A stretch of DNA of 64,000 bases from DASUBV01 sp963822485 (GCA_963822485.1 CAWGHW010000031.1:1364001-1428000); one strand, 5' to 3'. Numbered from the stretch's first letter, positions 1-8,894 are shown. Notes: a model not told the origin generated them from the sequence alone. Numbers and translations: made by a program.

Positions 1-92
1 AGGGCCGCGGCCAGCAGGCCGGCGGCCGAGATCAGTGCGGCCGGGCGGCGCGGGCGCCGGAGCAGCCTGGCCGGGCGACGAAAGGCGAGCAT
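1..92 (-). CDS. Partial gene: start of a probable secreted or membrane protein
   Basis: An ATG on the minus strand at 92 opens a frame that runs off the window edge. The visible 30 codons begin MLAFRRPARLLRRP and then turn hydrophobic (Ala/Leu/Gly-rich), the pattern of a signal peptide or first membrane helix with a strongly basic n-region. It would be divergent from hutF, with about 150 bp between them. Only the N-terminus is visible, so no function can be given. A chance open frame in G+C-rich DNA remains possible. Confidence 0.4.
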   Translation of the reverse strand, partial: MLAFRRPARLLRRPRRPAALISAAGLLAAA

Positions 93-239
93 TGCGCCGT
101 GCCTCCAGCTATGCGGCAGATGATCCCAGCAGGATGGTACTCCGCCGGTCTGCGGGGCCGCAGGGGGTCGTGGCCGCGGCCGGGCCGATGCGGCATGATG
201 CCGGGGACAGCAGGGAGGGGACAGCAGGGAGCGGTGATC

Positions 240-1661
240 ATGCCACCGGATGGACCACAGCTCGCCCGGCGGGCCTGGCACGCCGAGCTGGCCTGGCTGG
301 GGTCGGGCGTCGAGTCGGACGTGCTCATCGAGGCGGTCGGTGACCGGTTCACCGCCGTCACGCCGGGCACGCCGGCCGGGGACGTCCCCGCGGGCACCAC
401 GCGGCTGGCCGGGCTGACCCTGCCGGGCCTGGCCAACGCGCACTCGCACGCCTTCCACCGTGCGCTGCGCGGGATCACCCAGGCCGGACGGGGCACGTTC
501 TGGACCTGGCGCGAGCGGATGTACCAGGTGGCGGCCCGCCTCGACCCCGACCTCTACCTGAGCCTGGCCACGGCGGTCTACGCGGAGATGGCCCTGGCCG
601 GGATCACCTGCGTGGGCGAGTTCCACTACCTGCACCACGACACCGGCGGCACGCCGTACGCCGACCCCAATGAGATGGGCCGCACCCTGATCGAGGCCGC
701 GGGCCGGGCGGGCCTGCGGATCTGCCTGCTGGACACCTGCTACCTGTCCGGCGGCCTCGGCCCGGACGGCCGCGCGCTGCCGCTGGCCGGCGCTCAGGTG
801 CGCTTCGGCGACGGCGACGCGCAGGCCTGGGCGGCCAGGGCCGGCGGGCTGGCCGCGAGCCTGCCGGACGAGACGGCGGCCGTGGTCGGCGCCGCCATCC
901 ACTCGGTGCGCGCCGTCCCGCGCGATCAGCTCGGGCCGGTCATCGCCTGGGCCCGCGACCGGGCCGCGCCGCTGCACGCCCACCTGTCCGAGCAGCGGGC
1001 CGAGAACCAGGCCTGCCTGGCCGCCTACCACCGCACCCCGGCCGAAGTGCTGGAGGAGGCCGGCGCACTCGGCCCGCGCACCAGCCTGGTGCACGCCACC
1101 CACCTGTGGCCCGCCGACGTGGCCCGGCTGGGCCGCAGCCGCAGCCACGCGTGCTTCTGCCCGACCACCGAGGCCGACCTGGCCGACGGCATCGGCCCGG
1201 CCCGCGCGCTGCTCACCGCGGGCAGCCCGCTCACCCTGGGCAGCGACAGCCAGGCCATCATCGACCTGTTCGAGGAGGCGCGCCGGGTCGAGCTCGGCGA
1301 GCGGCTGGCCACCCAGGAGCGCGGCCACTTCACCGCGGCCGAGCTGGCCCGGGCCGCGACCAGCGCCGGGCACGCCAGCCTGGGCTGGCCGGACGCCGGG
1401 CAGATCGCGCGCGGCGCCCTGGCCGACCTGGTGACCGTCGGGCTGGACTCGCCCCGGACCGCCGGGGCGGCGCCCGGCACCGTCCTGGAGTCGGTCATCT
1501 TCGGCGCCTCCGCCGCCGACGTGCGCGGCGTGGTGGCCGGCGGCCGGGAGATCGTGCGCGACGGCCGCCACCTGCTGGTCCCCGACGTCCCGGCCGCCCT
1601 GGCCTCGGCGGTGCGCCGGGTACTGCCCGCTGAGACGGGGATGCCGGACGTCCAGCCCTGA
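240..1661 (+). CDS. hutF: Formimidoylglutamate deiminase (HutF)
   Basis: Cytosolic amidohydrolase that deiminates N-formimidoyl-L-glutamate to N-formylglutamate and ammonia, the step after HutI in the five-step histidine degradation route. The 473-residue protein has the amidohydrolase metal motif His-Ser-His (H68, H70), a second HAHLSEQ block (H246, H248), and a late catalytic Asp in a GSDSQ motif (D336) followed by the IIDLFEEAR segment typical of HutF. The frame is open upstream to 99. ATG 240 is preferred because GGGAGCGG lies just upstream and homology begins near there. hutI lies 3.2 kb downstream in the same orientation, so the hut genes are dispersed around other genes. hutU and hutH are not in this window. 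Confidence 0.9.
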   Translation: MPPDGPQLARRAWHAELAWLGSGVESDVLIEAVGDRFTAVTPGTPAGDVPAGTTRLAGLTLPGLANAHSHAFHRALRGITQAGRGTFWTWRERMYQVAARLDPDLYLSLATAVYAEMALAGITCVGEFHYLHHDTGGTPYADPNEMGRTLIEAAGRAGLRICLLDTCYLSGGLGPDGRALPLAGAQVRFGDGDAQAWAARAGGLAASLPDETAAVVGAAIHSVRAVPRDQLGPVIAWARDRAAPLHAHLSEQRAENQACLAAYHRTPAEVLEEAGALGPRTSLVHATHLWPADVARLGRSRSHACFCPTTEADLADGIGPARALLTAGSPLTLGSDSQAIIDLFEEARRVELGERLATQERGHFTAAELARAATSAGHASLGWPDAGQIARGALADLVTVGLDSPRTAGAAPGTVLESVIFGASAADVRGVVAGGREIVRDGRHLLVPDVPAALASAVRRVLPAETGMPDVQP

Positions 1662-1688
1662 TCTGGCGCCAGGAGCAGACAGCCTCGC

Positions 1689-1717
1689 CGCGATCGTGAT
1701 CGCTGACCGGGATCGCG
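1689..1717. terminator. Weak hairpin between convergent genes
   Basis: CGCGATC and GATCGCG form a 7-bp stem around a 15-base loop in the 97-bp gap between the convergent hutF and tetR genes. It could end transcription from either side. There is no T-tract, so this is only a suggestion. Confidence 0.25.
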
Positions 1718-1758
1718 AGCGGAACCAGTGATCTAACTGGATTCCCGGCTCGATGAGG

Positions 1759-2334
1759 CTAGGTACTCGAAGAGGCCAGGTAGCGGCGCACCGCGGCGCC
1801 GGCCCGGTCAGCGTCGCCGGTGGCCAGCAGGTCGAGCAGCGCGCCCCGCAGCACGGCCAGGGCCAGGGTCCGCTCGGCCGCGCCGTCGGCGCTGTCGCGG
1901 CGCGCGGCGGGCTGGGCCGCCGCCAGCACGGCCAGCCAGTCCGTGACGGTCGCGGCCGCGAAGCCCGCCCACGGGCCGTCCGGCTCGGTCAGGCTCCGGC
2001 CGTAGCCCTCCACCCACAGCTTCAGCAGGCCTCGGTGGGCATCGGCCGCCAGCCAGGCCCAGATCTCGGTGATCACCTCGGCCAGCCCCGCCCCGCGGAC
2101 CTGGTCGAGCAGTTCCAGCTCGTCGGTCCGGGCCCGGGCCAGCAGGGCCCGGATCAGCTCGTCCTTGCTGCCGAACAGGTACAGCAGCACCCGCGGGCTG
2201 GACCCGACGGCCTTGGCCAGCGGCCGCAGCGACAGCTCGGCCCAGCCGTGCTCGACGGTGTACCGGTAGGCCAGCTCCAGCAGCTCGGCCTGCCGGGCCG
2301 ACCCCGCGGGCTCGGTTGCGCTCGGTCCGGTCAT
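1759..2334 (-). CDS. TetR-family transcriptional regulator
   Basis: A 191-residue one-component repressor. Residues about 15-60 form the TetR helix-turn-helix, with the signature segments LSLRPLAKAVGSSPRVLLYLF and KDELIRALL. The C-terminal helical ligand-binding domain is Ala/Leu-rich and not diagnostic of a ligand. It is divergent from the GNAT acetyltransferase at 2397. A perfect 20-bp palindrome lies between the two starts, so it probably represses itself and that gene. The length and fold are those of a normal family member. The inducer is unknown. Confidence 0.9.
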   Translation of the reverse strand: MTGPSATEPAGSARQAELLELAYRYTVEHGWAELSLRPLAKAVGSSPRVLLYLFGSKDELIRALLARARTDELELLDQVRGAGLAEVITEIWAWLAADAHRGLLKLWVEGYGRSLTEPDGPWAGFAAATVTDWLAVLAAAQPAARRDSADGAAERTLALAVLRGALLDLLATGDADRAGAAVRRYLASSST

Positions 2335-2352
2335 GGTGGTTACTATGGCACG

Positions 2353-2372
2353 ACTGAAACGATCGTTTCAGT
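2353..2372. promoter_or_regulatory. Perfect 20-bp palindrome, likely TetR operator
   Basis: ACTGAAACGATCGTTTCAGT is an exact palindrome placed between the divergent tetR and GNAT starts, 18 bp upstream of the tetR ATG and 24 bp upstream of the GNAT ATG. Length and placement fit a dimeric TetR operator controlling both genes. Binding is inferred, not shown. Confidence 0.7.
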
Positions 2373-2396
2373 AGGTCGACTCGGAGCGGAGGCACG

Positions 2397-2900
2397 ATGA
2401 CCGGCGAGCACGAGGTCCGCATCCGCCGGCTGGACCAGCCGGGAGACCTGGGCTGGGTGGTGATGGCGCACGGCGAGGTGTACGCGGCCGAGTTCGGCTG
2501 GGACACCAGCTTCGAGGCGCTGGTGGCCCGGATCGTGGCCGACTACGCCGGCGACGCCGGCGACCACGACCCGCGGCGCGAGCAGGCCTGGATCGCCGAG
2601 GTCGACGGCCAGCGGGCGGGCTGCATCTTCTGCGTCGCGGCCGACGCGGACACCGCGCAGCTGCGCATCCTGCTCGTGCACCCCGACGCCAGGGGCCACG
2701 GCCTCGGCCATGACCTGGTCCAGACCTGCCTGGAGTTCGCGCGGCAGGCCGGGTACGCGCGCATGCGGCTGTGGACCAACGACGTGCTGGTCGCGGCGCG
2801 CCGCATCTACCTGAAGCACGGCTTCGTCCTGACCGGGGAAGAGCCGCACCACAGCTTCGGCGTCGACCTCGTCGGCCAGGTCTACGAGGCCGACCTGTAG
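2397..2900 (+). CDS. GNAT-family N-acetyltransferase
   Basis: A 167-residue acetyl-CoA-dependent acetyltransferase. Motif A, the pyrophosphate loop, is visible as VHPDARGHGLG around residues 93-104, followed by the usual helix (DLVQTCLEFARQAG) and a C-terminal MRLWTNDVL / ARRIYLKHGF block as in many small-molecule GNATs. The ATG at 2397 follows GGAGCGGAGG. It is divergent from the TetR gene and probably controlled by the palindrome at 2353. Its last 19 bp overlap the convergent symporter gene. The substrate is unknown; TetR linkage suggests an inducible detoxification role, but that is inference. Confidence 0.88.
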   Translation: MTGEHEVRIRRLDQPGDLGWVVMAHGEVYAAEFGWDTSFEALVARIVADYAGDAGDHDPRREQAWIAEVDGQRAGCIFCVAADADTAQLRILLVHPDARGHGLGHDLVQTCLEFARQAGYARMRLWTNDVLVAARRIYLKHGFVLTGEEPHHSFGVDLVGQVYEADL

Positions 2901-4525
2901 CTACCCTGGGCAGTCAGCTCGCCGGGCGTGTCCTCGGGGTCGGCGACGTACTGCTCCGGCCGGGTCTCGTCGGTTCCCTCGCGCAGCTTGAGCGCCCGGA
3001 ACACCCAGGTCGCCGCGACGGCCACGAGCAAGTTGAGCACGAACGCGGTGACGGCGATATAGGCGGTGTGGCCGAGGACGGGCACGACCGCCGTCGACGC
3101 GCCGAAGTGGGTGCCCGGCTCGCCCGCCGCCGGCTGGTTGTAGGCCACGATCGTGCCCCACACCATCGCCGCCGCCCAGCCGGCCAGCAGCGCCCACCGG
3201 TGGAACCACCGGGTGTACAGGCCGGCCACGATCGACGGGAAGGTCTGGAGGATCCAGATGCCGCCGAGCAGCTGGAGGTTGATGGAGAAGGTCTTGCTCA
3301 GCGCGAGCACGAACACCAGCCCGCCCGCCTTGACGACCAGCGACGCCAGTTGCGCGACCCTGGTCTCGTGCGCCGGGCTGGCGTCGCGGCGGAAGAACTC
3401 CCGGTAGATGTTGCGGGTGAACAGGTTGGCCGCGGCGATGGACATGATGGCCGCGGGCACCAGCGCCCCGATGACGATCGCCGCGAAGCCGATGCCGGCG
3501 AACCAGCTCGGGAAGATGTGCTCGAACAGCAGCGGCACCGAGAGCTGGGCGTTGCCGTTGGCCGCCTTGACCCCGGCGGTCACGGCGGGGTCGGCCAGCG
3601 CCATGTACCCGAGCAGCGCGACCAGGCCGAGCACCAGCGAGTAGGCGGGCAGGATGGCCATGTTCCGGCGGATCACGTCGCGCCGCTTAGTGGCCAGCAC
3701 CCCGGTGATGGCGTGCGGGTACATGAACAGGGCCAGCGCCGACCCGAGGGCCAGCGTGGCGTAGGCCCACTCCCCGGCGGGCGGGGTGACCAGCGCGCCG
3801 AACGGCTTGCCGGTCTTGGGGTTGGTCGAGGCCAGGTGGGTCGACGCGACGCCGAAGATGTGCGACCAGCCGCCCAGCCGGGTCGGGATGTACAGGACCG
3901 CCACGATGACGGCGACGTAGACCAGCGCGTCCTTGATGAACGCGGTCAGCGCCGGGGCGCGCAGGCCGGACACGAAGGTGTAGGCGGCCAGCACCACGAA
4001 CGCGATCAGCAGCGGCAGGTCCTTCAGGAACGAGTTCGAGCTGACGCCCACGCCCATGACCGTGAGCACGGCCTGGATGCCGACCAGCTGGAGCGCGATG
4101 TAGGGCATCGTGGCCAGGATCCCGGTGGCGGCGACGGCCAGGGCCAGGCCGCGCGAGCCGTAGCGGCCGCGGACGAAGTCGGCGGGCGTGACGTAGCCGT
4201 GCTCGCGGCACACCGACCACAGGCGGGGCGCGAACACGAACACGATCGGGAACACCATGATCGTGTACGGGACGGCGAAGAACCCCGCCGCGCCCACCCC
4301 GTACACCAGCGCGGGCACCGCGATGAAGGTGTAGGCGGTGTACAGGTCGCCGCCGAGCAGGAACCAGCTCACGAACGTGCCGAAGCTGCGGCCGCCCAGG
4401 CCCCACTCGTCCAGGTGCAGCAGGCTCTCCGCCCGGCGCCACCGGGCGGCCGCGAAGCCGACCAGCGTGACCAGGACGAAGGCCACCACCAGGATGGTGA
4501 ACGAGACAGCGTTAACGTTGCTCAT
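2882..4525 (-). CDS. Sodium:solute symporter (SSS family, MctP-like)
   Basis: A 547-residue multi-span membrane protein of the sodium:solute symporter family. The order of segments (WGLGGRSFGTFVSWFLLGGDLYT near residue 40, then YTIMVFPIVFVFAPRLW and a GYVTPADFV motif) resembles the actinobacterial MctP-type monocarboxylate permeases. The C-terminal tail is hydrophilic. The start overlaps the end of the DUF3311 gene by 14 bp, an arrangement seen repeatedly for such permeases, so the two are translationally coupled and probably form one transporter. It lies between hutF and hutI, which allows a role in importing histidine-related acids. The family equally moves lactate, pyruvate or acetate, so the substrate is open. 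Confidence 0.9.
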   Translation of the reverse strand: MSNVNAVSFTILVVAFVLVTLVGFAAARWRRAESLLHLDEWGLGGRSFGTFVSWFLLGGDLYTAYTFIAVPALVYGVGAAGFFAVPYTIMVFPIVFVFAPRLWSVCREHGYVTPADFVRGRYGSRGLALAVAATGILATMPYIALQLVGIQAVLTVMGVGVSSNSFLKDLPLLIAFVVLAAYTFVSGLRAPALTAFIKDALVYVAVIVAVLYIPTRLGGWSHIFGVASTHLASTNPKTGKPFGALVTPPAGEWAYATLALGSALALFMYPHAITGVLATKRRDVIRRNMAILPAYSLVLGLVALLGYMALADPAVTAGVKAANGNAQLSVPLLFEHIFPSWFAGIGFAAIVIGALVPAAIMSIAAANLFTRNIYREFFRRDASPAHETRVAQLASLVVKAGGLVFVLALSKTFSINLQLLGGIWILQTFPSIVAGLYTRWFHRWALLAGWAAAMVWGTIVAYNQPAAGEPGTHFGASTAVVPVLGHTAYIAVTAFVLNLLVAVAATWVFRALKLREGTDETRPEQYVADPEDTPGELTAQGSYRSAS

Positions 4526-4775
4526 CGCGCCGCCCCTCCGTCTGGCTGCCCCGGCCAGTCCGCCGGACTAGCAGGTAGCAGGCGAAGGACAGGATCGCGA
4601 CCAGCGGTATCCACAGCAGCTGGTACCAGTAGAAGAACGGGAACGCGCCCGCCTTCGGGGTGGACCGGGCGTAGATCGGCACGATCAGCGTGCCGGCCAC
4701 GCCGATGGCCAATAAGACGCCGACGATGGTCCAGGTGACAGGACTGCCGCGGCCAGGCCGGGTGGGCTGAGTCAT
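4512..4775 (-). CDS. DUF3311 small membrane protein, symporter partner
   Basis: An 87-residue protein with two predicted membrane helices (residues about 15-35 and 55-75) and an FPFFYWYQLLWIP segment characteristic of DUF3311. The start ATG at 4775 follows GGAGG; an upstream in-frame ATG at 4823 would add 16 residues but has no good ribosome site. It is the first gene of a two-gene operon with the sodium:solute symporter and its end overlaps the symporter start by 14 bp. DUF3311 proteins are regularly found beside SSS permeases and are thought to be accessory subunits; the mechanism is not known. Confidence 0.8.
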   Translation of the reverse strand: MTQPTRPGRGSPVTWTIVGVLLAIGVAGTLIVPIYARSTPKAGAFPFFYWYQLLWIPLVAILSFACYLLVRRTGRGSQTEGRRDEQR

Positions 4776-4903
4776 CGCATCCTCCAGATGCGTCGGACCC
4801 GCTCCCACGACCAAGAGGTACATATCCGATAATGACGCCGCAATTGCCCGGATGCAATGGGTTGCAGTGACCGGCTGGTGTCGGCACGTGACAGGATGCG
4901 CGA

Positions 4904-6052
4904 GTGAGTGTCTTGATCACTAACATTGGCGAACTAGTCACGAACTCGGCCCCAGCGCTCCATGACGCCGCGCTGGTCATCGAGGACGCTGCGGTGGCCT
5001 GGACCGGCCCGGCCGCCCGCGCCCCGGCCGCCGATGAGATGGTGAACGCCGCCGGCCGGGCTGTCCTGCCCGGCTTCGTGGACTCTCACGCCCACCTGGT
5101 CTTCGCGGGCGAGCGCGGCGCCGAGTTCGCCGCGCGGATGGCGGGCCAGCCCTACCGGGCGGGCGGCATCCGCAGCACGGTCGCCGCGACCAGGGCGGCC
5201 AGCGACCAGGAGCTACGCGCGAACCTGGCCCGCCTGGCCGCCGAACTGCTGGCCCAGGGCACCACCACGTTCGAGTGCAAGTCCGGCTACGGCCTCACCG
5301 TCGCCGACGAGTCCCGCAGCCTGGCCCTGGCCGCCGAGTTCACCCCCGAGGTCACCTACCTCGGCGCCCATGTGGTCCCCCCCGAGTTCGACGCCGACCC
5401 GGCCGGGTACGTCGAGCTGGTCTGCGGGCCCATGCTCACCGCGTGCGCACCTCACGCCCGCTGGGTAGACGTCTTCTGCGAACGCGGCGCGTTCGACGCC
5501 AGCCAGGCCCGCGCCGTGCTCGCCGCGGGCCAGGCCGCGGGCCTGCTCCCGCGAGTCCACGCCAACCAGCTCGGACCCGGGCCCGGGGTGCAGGTCGCGG
5601 TCGAGGCCGGGGCCGCCTCGGCGGATCACTGCACGTTCCTGACCGACGCCGACGTGGACGCGCTGGCCTCGTCGGACACGGTGGCCACGCTGCTGCCCGG
5701 CGTCGAGTTCTCCACCCGCCAGCCCTATCCCGACGCGCGGCGCCTGCTGGAGTCCGGCGCCACCGTCGCCATCGCCACCGACTGCAATCCCGGCTCCTGC
5801 TTCACCTCGAGCATGCCCTTCTGCATTGCGCTGGCCGTCCGCGAGATGCGGATGACCACCGAGGAAGCCGTGCGGGCGGCGACGGCAGGCGGCGCAGCGG
5901 CACTCCGCCGCTCGGACGTCGGCCACCTGGGCGTCGGTGCGCGCGCGGACCTGATCATGCTGGACGCGCCCTCCCACGCCTACCTGGCCTACCGGCCCGG
6001 AGTCCCCCTCATCCACTCCGTCTGGCAGTCCGGAGCCCTCGCGCAACAGTAG
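4904..6052 (+). CDS. hutI: Imidazolonepropionase (HutI)
   Basis: Hydrolyses 4-imidazolone-5-propanoate to N-formimidoyl-L-glutamate, the substrate of HutF. The 382-residue amidohydrolase shows the metal motif HAHLVFAGERG near residue 60, the FECKSGYG block, YLGAHVVPPEF, and a C-terminal ATDCNPGSC segment typical of imidazolonepropionases. The chosen start is GTG 4904, which directly precedes the conserved N-terminal strand (SVLITNIGEL). It is divergent from the DUF3311/symporter operon across a 128-bp gap. Together with hutF, 3.2 kb upstream, it gives the last part of the histidine-to-formylglutamate route. Confidence 0.95.
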   Translation: MSVLITNIGELVTNSAPALHDAALVIEDAAVAWTGPAARAPAADEMVNAAGRAVLPGFVDSHAHLVFAGERGAEFAARMAGQPYRAGGIRSTVAATRAASDQELRANLARLAAELLAQGTTTFECKSGYGLTVADESRSLALAAEFTPEVTYLGAHVVPPEFDADPAGYVELVCGPMLTACAPHARWVDVFCERGAFDASQARAVLAAGQAAGLLPRVHANQLGPGPGVQVAVEAGAASADHCTFLTDADVDALASSDTVATLLPGVEFSTRQPYPDARRLLESGATVAIATDCNPGSCFTSSMPFCIALAVREMRMTTEEAVRAATAGGAAALRRSDVGHLGVGARADLIMLDAPSHAYLAYRPGVPLIHSVWQSGALAQQ

Positions 6053-6157
6053 AGGTAGACCTACCCCCTCGTAGGTGTCAGCCCATAGCACCCCCCGGCC
6101 CAGGTACGGCACGCTGAGAGCGCAGGTAATGACAGCGGACAGCACCCGGAGGCCGGC

Positions 6158-7735
6158 ATGGCACAGCGTGGGCGACTCGCGGATCTCGGCTGGGCCGCCG
6201 GCCTGGTGGCCATCGCCCTGGCCATCGCGCTGATCCGGATCCCGCATAGCCAGTACTTCCTGTGGCAGCTGCCCCTGGCCACGCTGGTGCCCGCGCTGGT
6301 GGTGGCGTGGGCCTGGCCGTCGGTGACGCGGCGGGTGGTGCCGGCCGCCCTGGTCGCGCTGGGGCTGTTCGGGTTCGTGATGCTCGACAATGCCAGCGCC
6401 TGGGAGCTGTCGGCCGGCGGGATGTACCAGTTCCTGTGGGTCGGGATGCACCCGGTGCAGAGCTTGCTGGTGGTGCTGGTGCTGGCGTACGTGCTGCTGG
6501 TGCTCGGCGGCTGGCTGGCCTGGCGGACGACGGACCGCAGCTCCGAGCTGGGCCGCCTCGTGTTCGGCCGGCTGGCCGAGCCCGAGCGGCCCCGGCAGCT
6601 CTGGGCGTTCCTGCTCGTCCCGGTGGTGCTGATGGCGGGCGAGCTGTTCTTCTCCAGGGCCTGGTTCAGGGGCGGGCCGGTCGGGGTCGTGCTCAGCATC
6701 GCGGTGCTGCTGGGCACGCACTGGCTGGTGACCCGGCGGCCCGAGCTGGCGGCGCGGATGGCCATCCTGGGGCTGATCGTGGTCGGGATTGGCGGGGCCG
6801 CGGCGGCCGTGGTGACGGCCCGGTCGGGGGTGCCGGTGACCTTCGCCGTCACGCCGGGGAAGCCGCCCGTGCCGCAGCCGTCGTTCCAGCCACAGTCGAG
6901 ACTCGTCATTGACGGGCTCGTGGCCCTCAACGCGGGCGACGGCGCCGGGAAGAACATCTCGAATCCGCTGGCGCTGCTGCAGGGGCTGGCGTTCGCCGGG
7001 TTCGGGGTGGTCCTGACCCCGGTGGCCTTCCCCGGCGTACGGCGGTTCGTGGGCATGTCCACGGACGGGGAGCTGACCAGGCGGGTGCAGCGGCTGACCG
7101 AGAGCCGGGCGGTGGTGGTGGACACGGCCGCGGCGGACCTGCGGCGGCTGGAGCGGGACCTGCACGACGGGGCGCAGGCCCGGCTGGTGGCGCTGGGGAT
7201 GAACCTGCGGGCGGCGGAGAAGCTGATCCCGGTCAGCCCGGAGGCGGCCGTCGCCCTGGTGGCGGAGGCGCGGGAGGCCTCGGCCCGGGCCCTCACCGAG
7301 CTGCGCGAGCTGGTCCGCGGCGTGCATCCTCCGGTGCTGGCCGACCGCGGGCTGGGTGACGCGCTCCGGGCGCTGGCCCTGGACACCCCGATGAAGATCA
7401 AGGCGGAGATCGACCTGCCGGACCGGCTGCCCGCGCCCATCGAGACCGCTTGTTACTTCGCCGTCGCCGAGGTGCTGACCAACGCGGTCAAGCACTCGGG
7501 GGCGCGCCAGGGGCAGGTCTGGGCGTCGCACCGCGATGACGTGCTGCGGATCACGGTGACCGACTTCGGGGTGGGCGGGGCGGACCCGGCCCGCGGCACG
7601 GGGCTGGCGGGCGTCGAGAGGCGGCTCGCGGCGTTCGATGGCATCGTGGCGGTGAGCAGCCCGGTCGGCGGACCGACCATGGTGGTCATGGAGGTGCCGT
7701 GCGCGTCGTCATCGCCGAGGACCAGTTCCTGCTGA
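6158..7735 (+). CDS. Sensor histidine kinase, NarL/DesK type
   Basis: A 525-residue membrane sensor kinase. The N-terminal half carries about six to eight hydrophobic helices with short loops and no obvious extracellular domain. The HisKA_3 dimerisation domain has the phospho-acceptor motif RDLHDGAQARL (H336), and a HATPase domain follows with AEVLTNAVKHS (N-box) and GTGLAGVERR (G-box). Its end overlaps the response regulator by 37 bp, so the pair is translationally coupled. The organisation (membrane helices, HisKA_3, LuxR-type partner) is common in actinomycetes for sensing membrane or cell-envelope stress. The signal is unknown. Confidence 0.92.
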   Translation: MAQRGRLADLGWAAGLVAIALAIALIRIPHSQYFLWQLPLATLVPALVVAWAWPSVTRRVVPAALVALGLFGFVMLDNASAWELSAGGMYQFLWVGMHPVQSLLVVLVLAYVLLVLGGWLAWRTTDRSSELGRLVFGRLAEPERPRQLWAFLLVPVVLMAGELFFSRAWFRGGPVGVVLSIAVLLGTHWLVTRRPELAARMAILGLIVVGIGGAAAAVVTARSGVPVTFAVTPGKPPVPQPSFQPQSRLVIDGLVALNAGDGAGKNISNPLALLQGLAFAGFGVVLTPVAFPGVRRFVGMSTDGELTRRVQRLTESRAVVVDTAAADLRRLERDLHDGAQARLVALGMNLRAAEKLIPVSPEAAVALVAEAREASARALTELRELVRGVHPPVLADRGLGDALRALALDTPMKIKAEIDLPDRLPAPIETACYFAVAEVLTNAVKHSGARQGQVWASHRDDVLRITVTDFGVGGADPARGTGLAGVERRLAAFDGIVAVSSPVGGPTMVVMEVPCASSSPRTSSC

Positions 7736-8343
7736 GGGACGGGCTGGCGCGGCTGCTGGACGCGCACGGGTTCGAGATCGCCGCCGCGGTGGACAGCGCG
7801 CCCGCCCTGCTGGAGGCCCTGCTGGAGTTCCGGCCCGACGTCTCGGTCGTGGACGTGCGGCTGCCGCCCACGTTCACCGACGACGGGCTGCGCGCCGCGC
7901 TGGCGGCCAGGGCCCGGGTGCCGGGCCTGCCGGTGCTGGTGCTGTCGCAGTACGTGGAGCAGCTCTACGCGGCCGAGCTGCTGGCCGACCAGGCGGGCGG
8001 CGTGGGCTACCTGCTCAAGGACCGGGTGTTCACCGACGACCAGTTCGTCGACGCGGTGCGCGCGGTCGCGGCGGGCGGCACGATGATGGACGCCGAGGTC
8101 GTGGGCAAGCTGCTGGGGCGGCGCGGGGCGGACGGGCCGATGGGCCTGCTGTCACCACGGGAGCGCGAGGTGCTGGAGCTGATGGCCGAGGGCCGGTCCA
8201 ACAGCGCGATCGCGCAGCGGTTGTTTGTCACGGAGAAGGCCGTCAGCAAGCACAGCACCAGCATCTTCACCAAGCTCGGCCTGACGGCCTCGGACGACGA
8301 CAACCGCCGGGTGCTGGCGGTGCTGGCCTACCTGAATTCCTGA
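7699..8343 (+). CDS. Response regulator, NarL/LuxR type
   Basis: A 214-residue partner of the upstream kinase. The receiver domain has the acidic pocket E7-D8, phospho-acceptor D52 in VVDVRLPP, and the conserved Lys in LLKDR. The C-terminal LuxR helix-turn-helix contains LSPREREVLELMAEGRSN and the recognition helix around TEKAVSKH. The start is GTG 7699 inside the kinase gene. It most likely activates or represses promoters after phosphorylation by the kinase; its targets are not evident from neighbours, since the next gene is convergent. Confidence 0.93.
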   Translation: MRVVIAEDQFLLRDGLARLLDAHGFEIAAAVDSAPALLEALLEFRPDVSVVDVRLPPTFTDDGLRAALAARARVPGLPVLVLSQYVEQLYAAELLADQAGGVGYLLKDRVFTDDQFVDAVRAVAAGGTMMDAEVVGKLLGRRGADGPMGLLSPREREVLELMAEGRSNSAIAQRLFVTEKAVSKHSTSIFTKLGLTASDDDNRRVLAVLAYLNS

Positions 8344-8381
8344 CCGGTCGGGGTCAGCCCACGGCCGGGGTCAGGCCGCGG

Positions 8382-8894
8382 TCAGCCCAGCGACGGGTAG
8401 CCGCCGCGGAAGCGGACCAGCGGGGCGCCGTCCGGCGCGATGTACGGGACGGCCAGCACCCCGGCCACCAGCAGCAGGTGATCGCCGGCCGGGACCCGCT
8501 GCCGGACCTGGCACTCCAGGGCGGCCAGGCCGTCGTCGGCGATCAGCGCCCCGGACGCCGCGCCGCGATGGTGCGCGACCCCGTCGAGCAGCAGCCGCGC
8601 CCCCGGCCGCCCGGACGCGGCGAACCGGCCCGCGAGCTGGCGCTGCCCGGCCGAGAGCAGCGTGACGGCGAAGGTGTCCAGCCGGCCGAGCACCTCCGCG
8701 GGATAGGAGCTGGCGATCAGCGAGACCAGGACCAGCGGGGGCTGGGTGGACACCGGGCAGAACGCGCTGACCGTGGTCCCGATGTCATCCCGCCCGTCGG
8801 CCACGGTCAGCAGGGTGACGCCCGCCGCCCAGGCCCCGATGGCATCGGCGAACGGGCCATCGATGTGGCCCGGCGCCATTTGTTGCTGAGTCAT
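8382..8894 (-). CDS. Flavin reductase-like domain protein
   Basis: A 170-residue single-domain protein of the flavin reductase / FMN-binding split-barrel family. It shows the early AIGAWAAGVTLLTV strand, the TTVSAFCPVSTQPPLVLVS flavin-binding block (family consensus T-AN-F-SVS-PPL), a SYPAEVLGR segment and a C-terminal RFRGGYPSL end. Such proteins supply reduced flavin to two-component monooxygenases or act as stand-alone NAD(P)H:flavin oxidoreductases. The ATG shares four bases with the stop of sppA upstream, so both are one transcript. No partner monooxygenase is adjacent; the P450 at 11.5 kb does not use this type of reductase. Confidence 0.85.
   Translation of the reverse strand: MTQQQMAPGHIDGPFADAIGAWAAGVTLLTVADGRDDIGTTVSAFCPVSTQPPLVLVSLIASSYPAEVLGRLDTFAVTLLSAGQRQLAGRFAASGRPGARLLLDGVAHHRGAASGALIADDGLAALECQVRQRVPAGDHLLLVAGVLAVPYIAPDGAPLVRFRGGYPSLG

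Noticed and set aside
2771..4738. Long plus-strand open frame opposite the symporter
   Set aside because: Arg/Gly/His/Gln-rich translation with no motifs; it is the antisense shadow of the symporter and DUF3311 genes, a common effect of high third-position G+C.
5213..7531. 772-codon minus-strand open frame across hutI and the sensor kinase
   Set aside because: It spans two well-supported genes on the other strand, has a low-complexity composition and lacks any recognisable domain.
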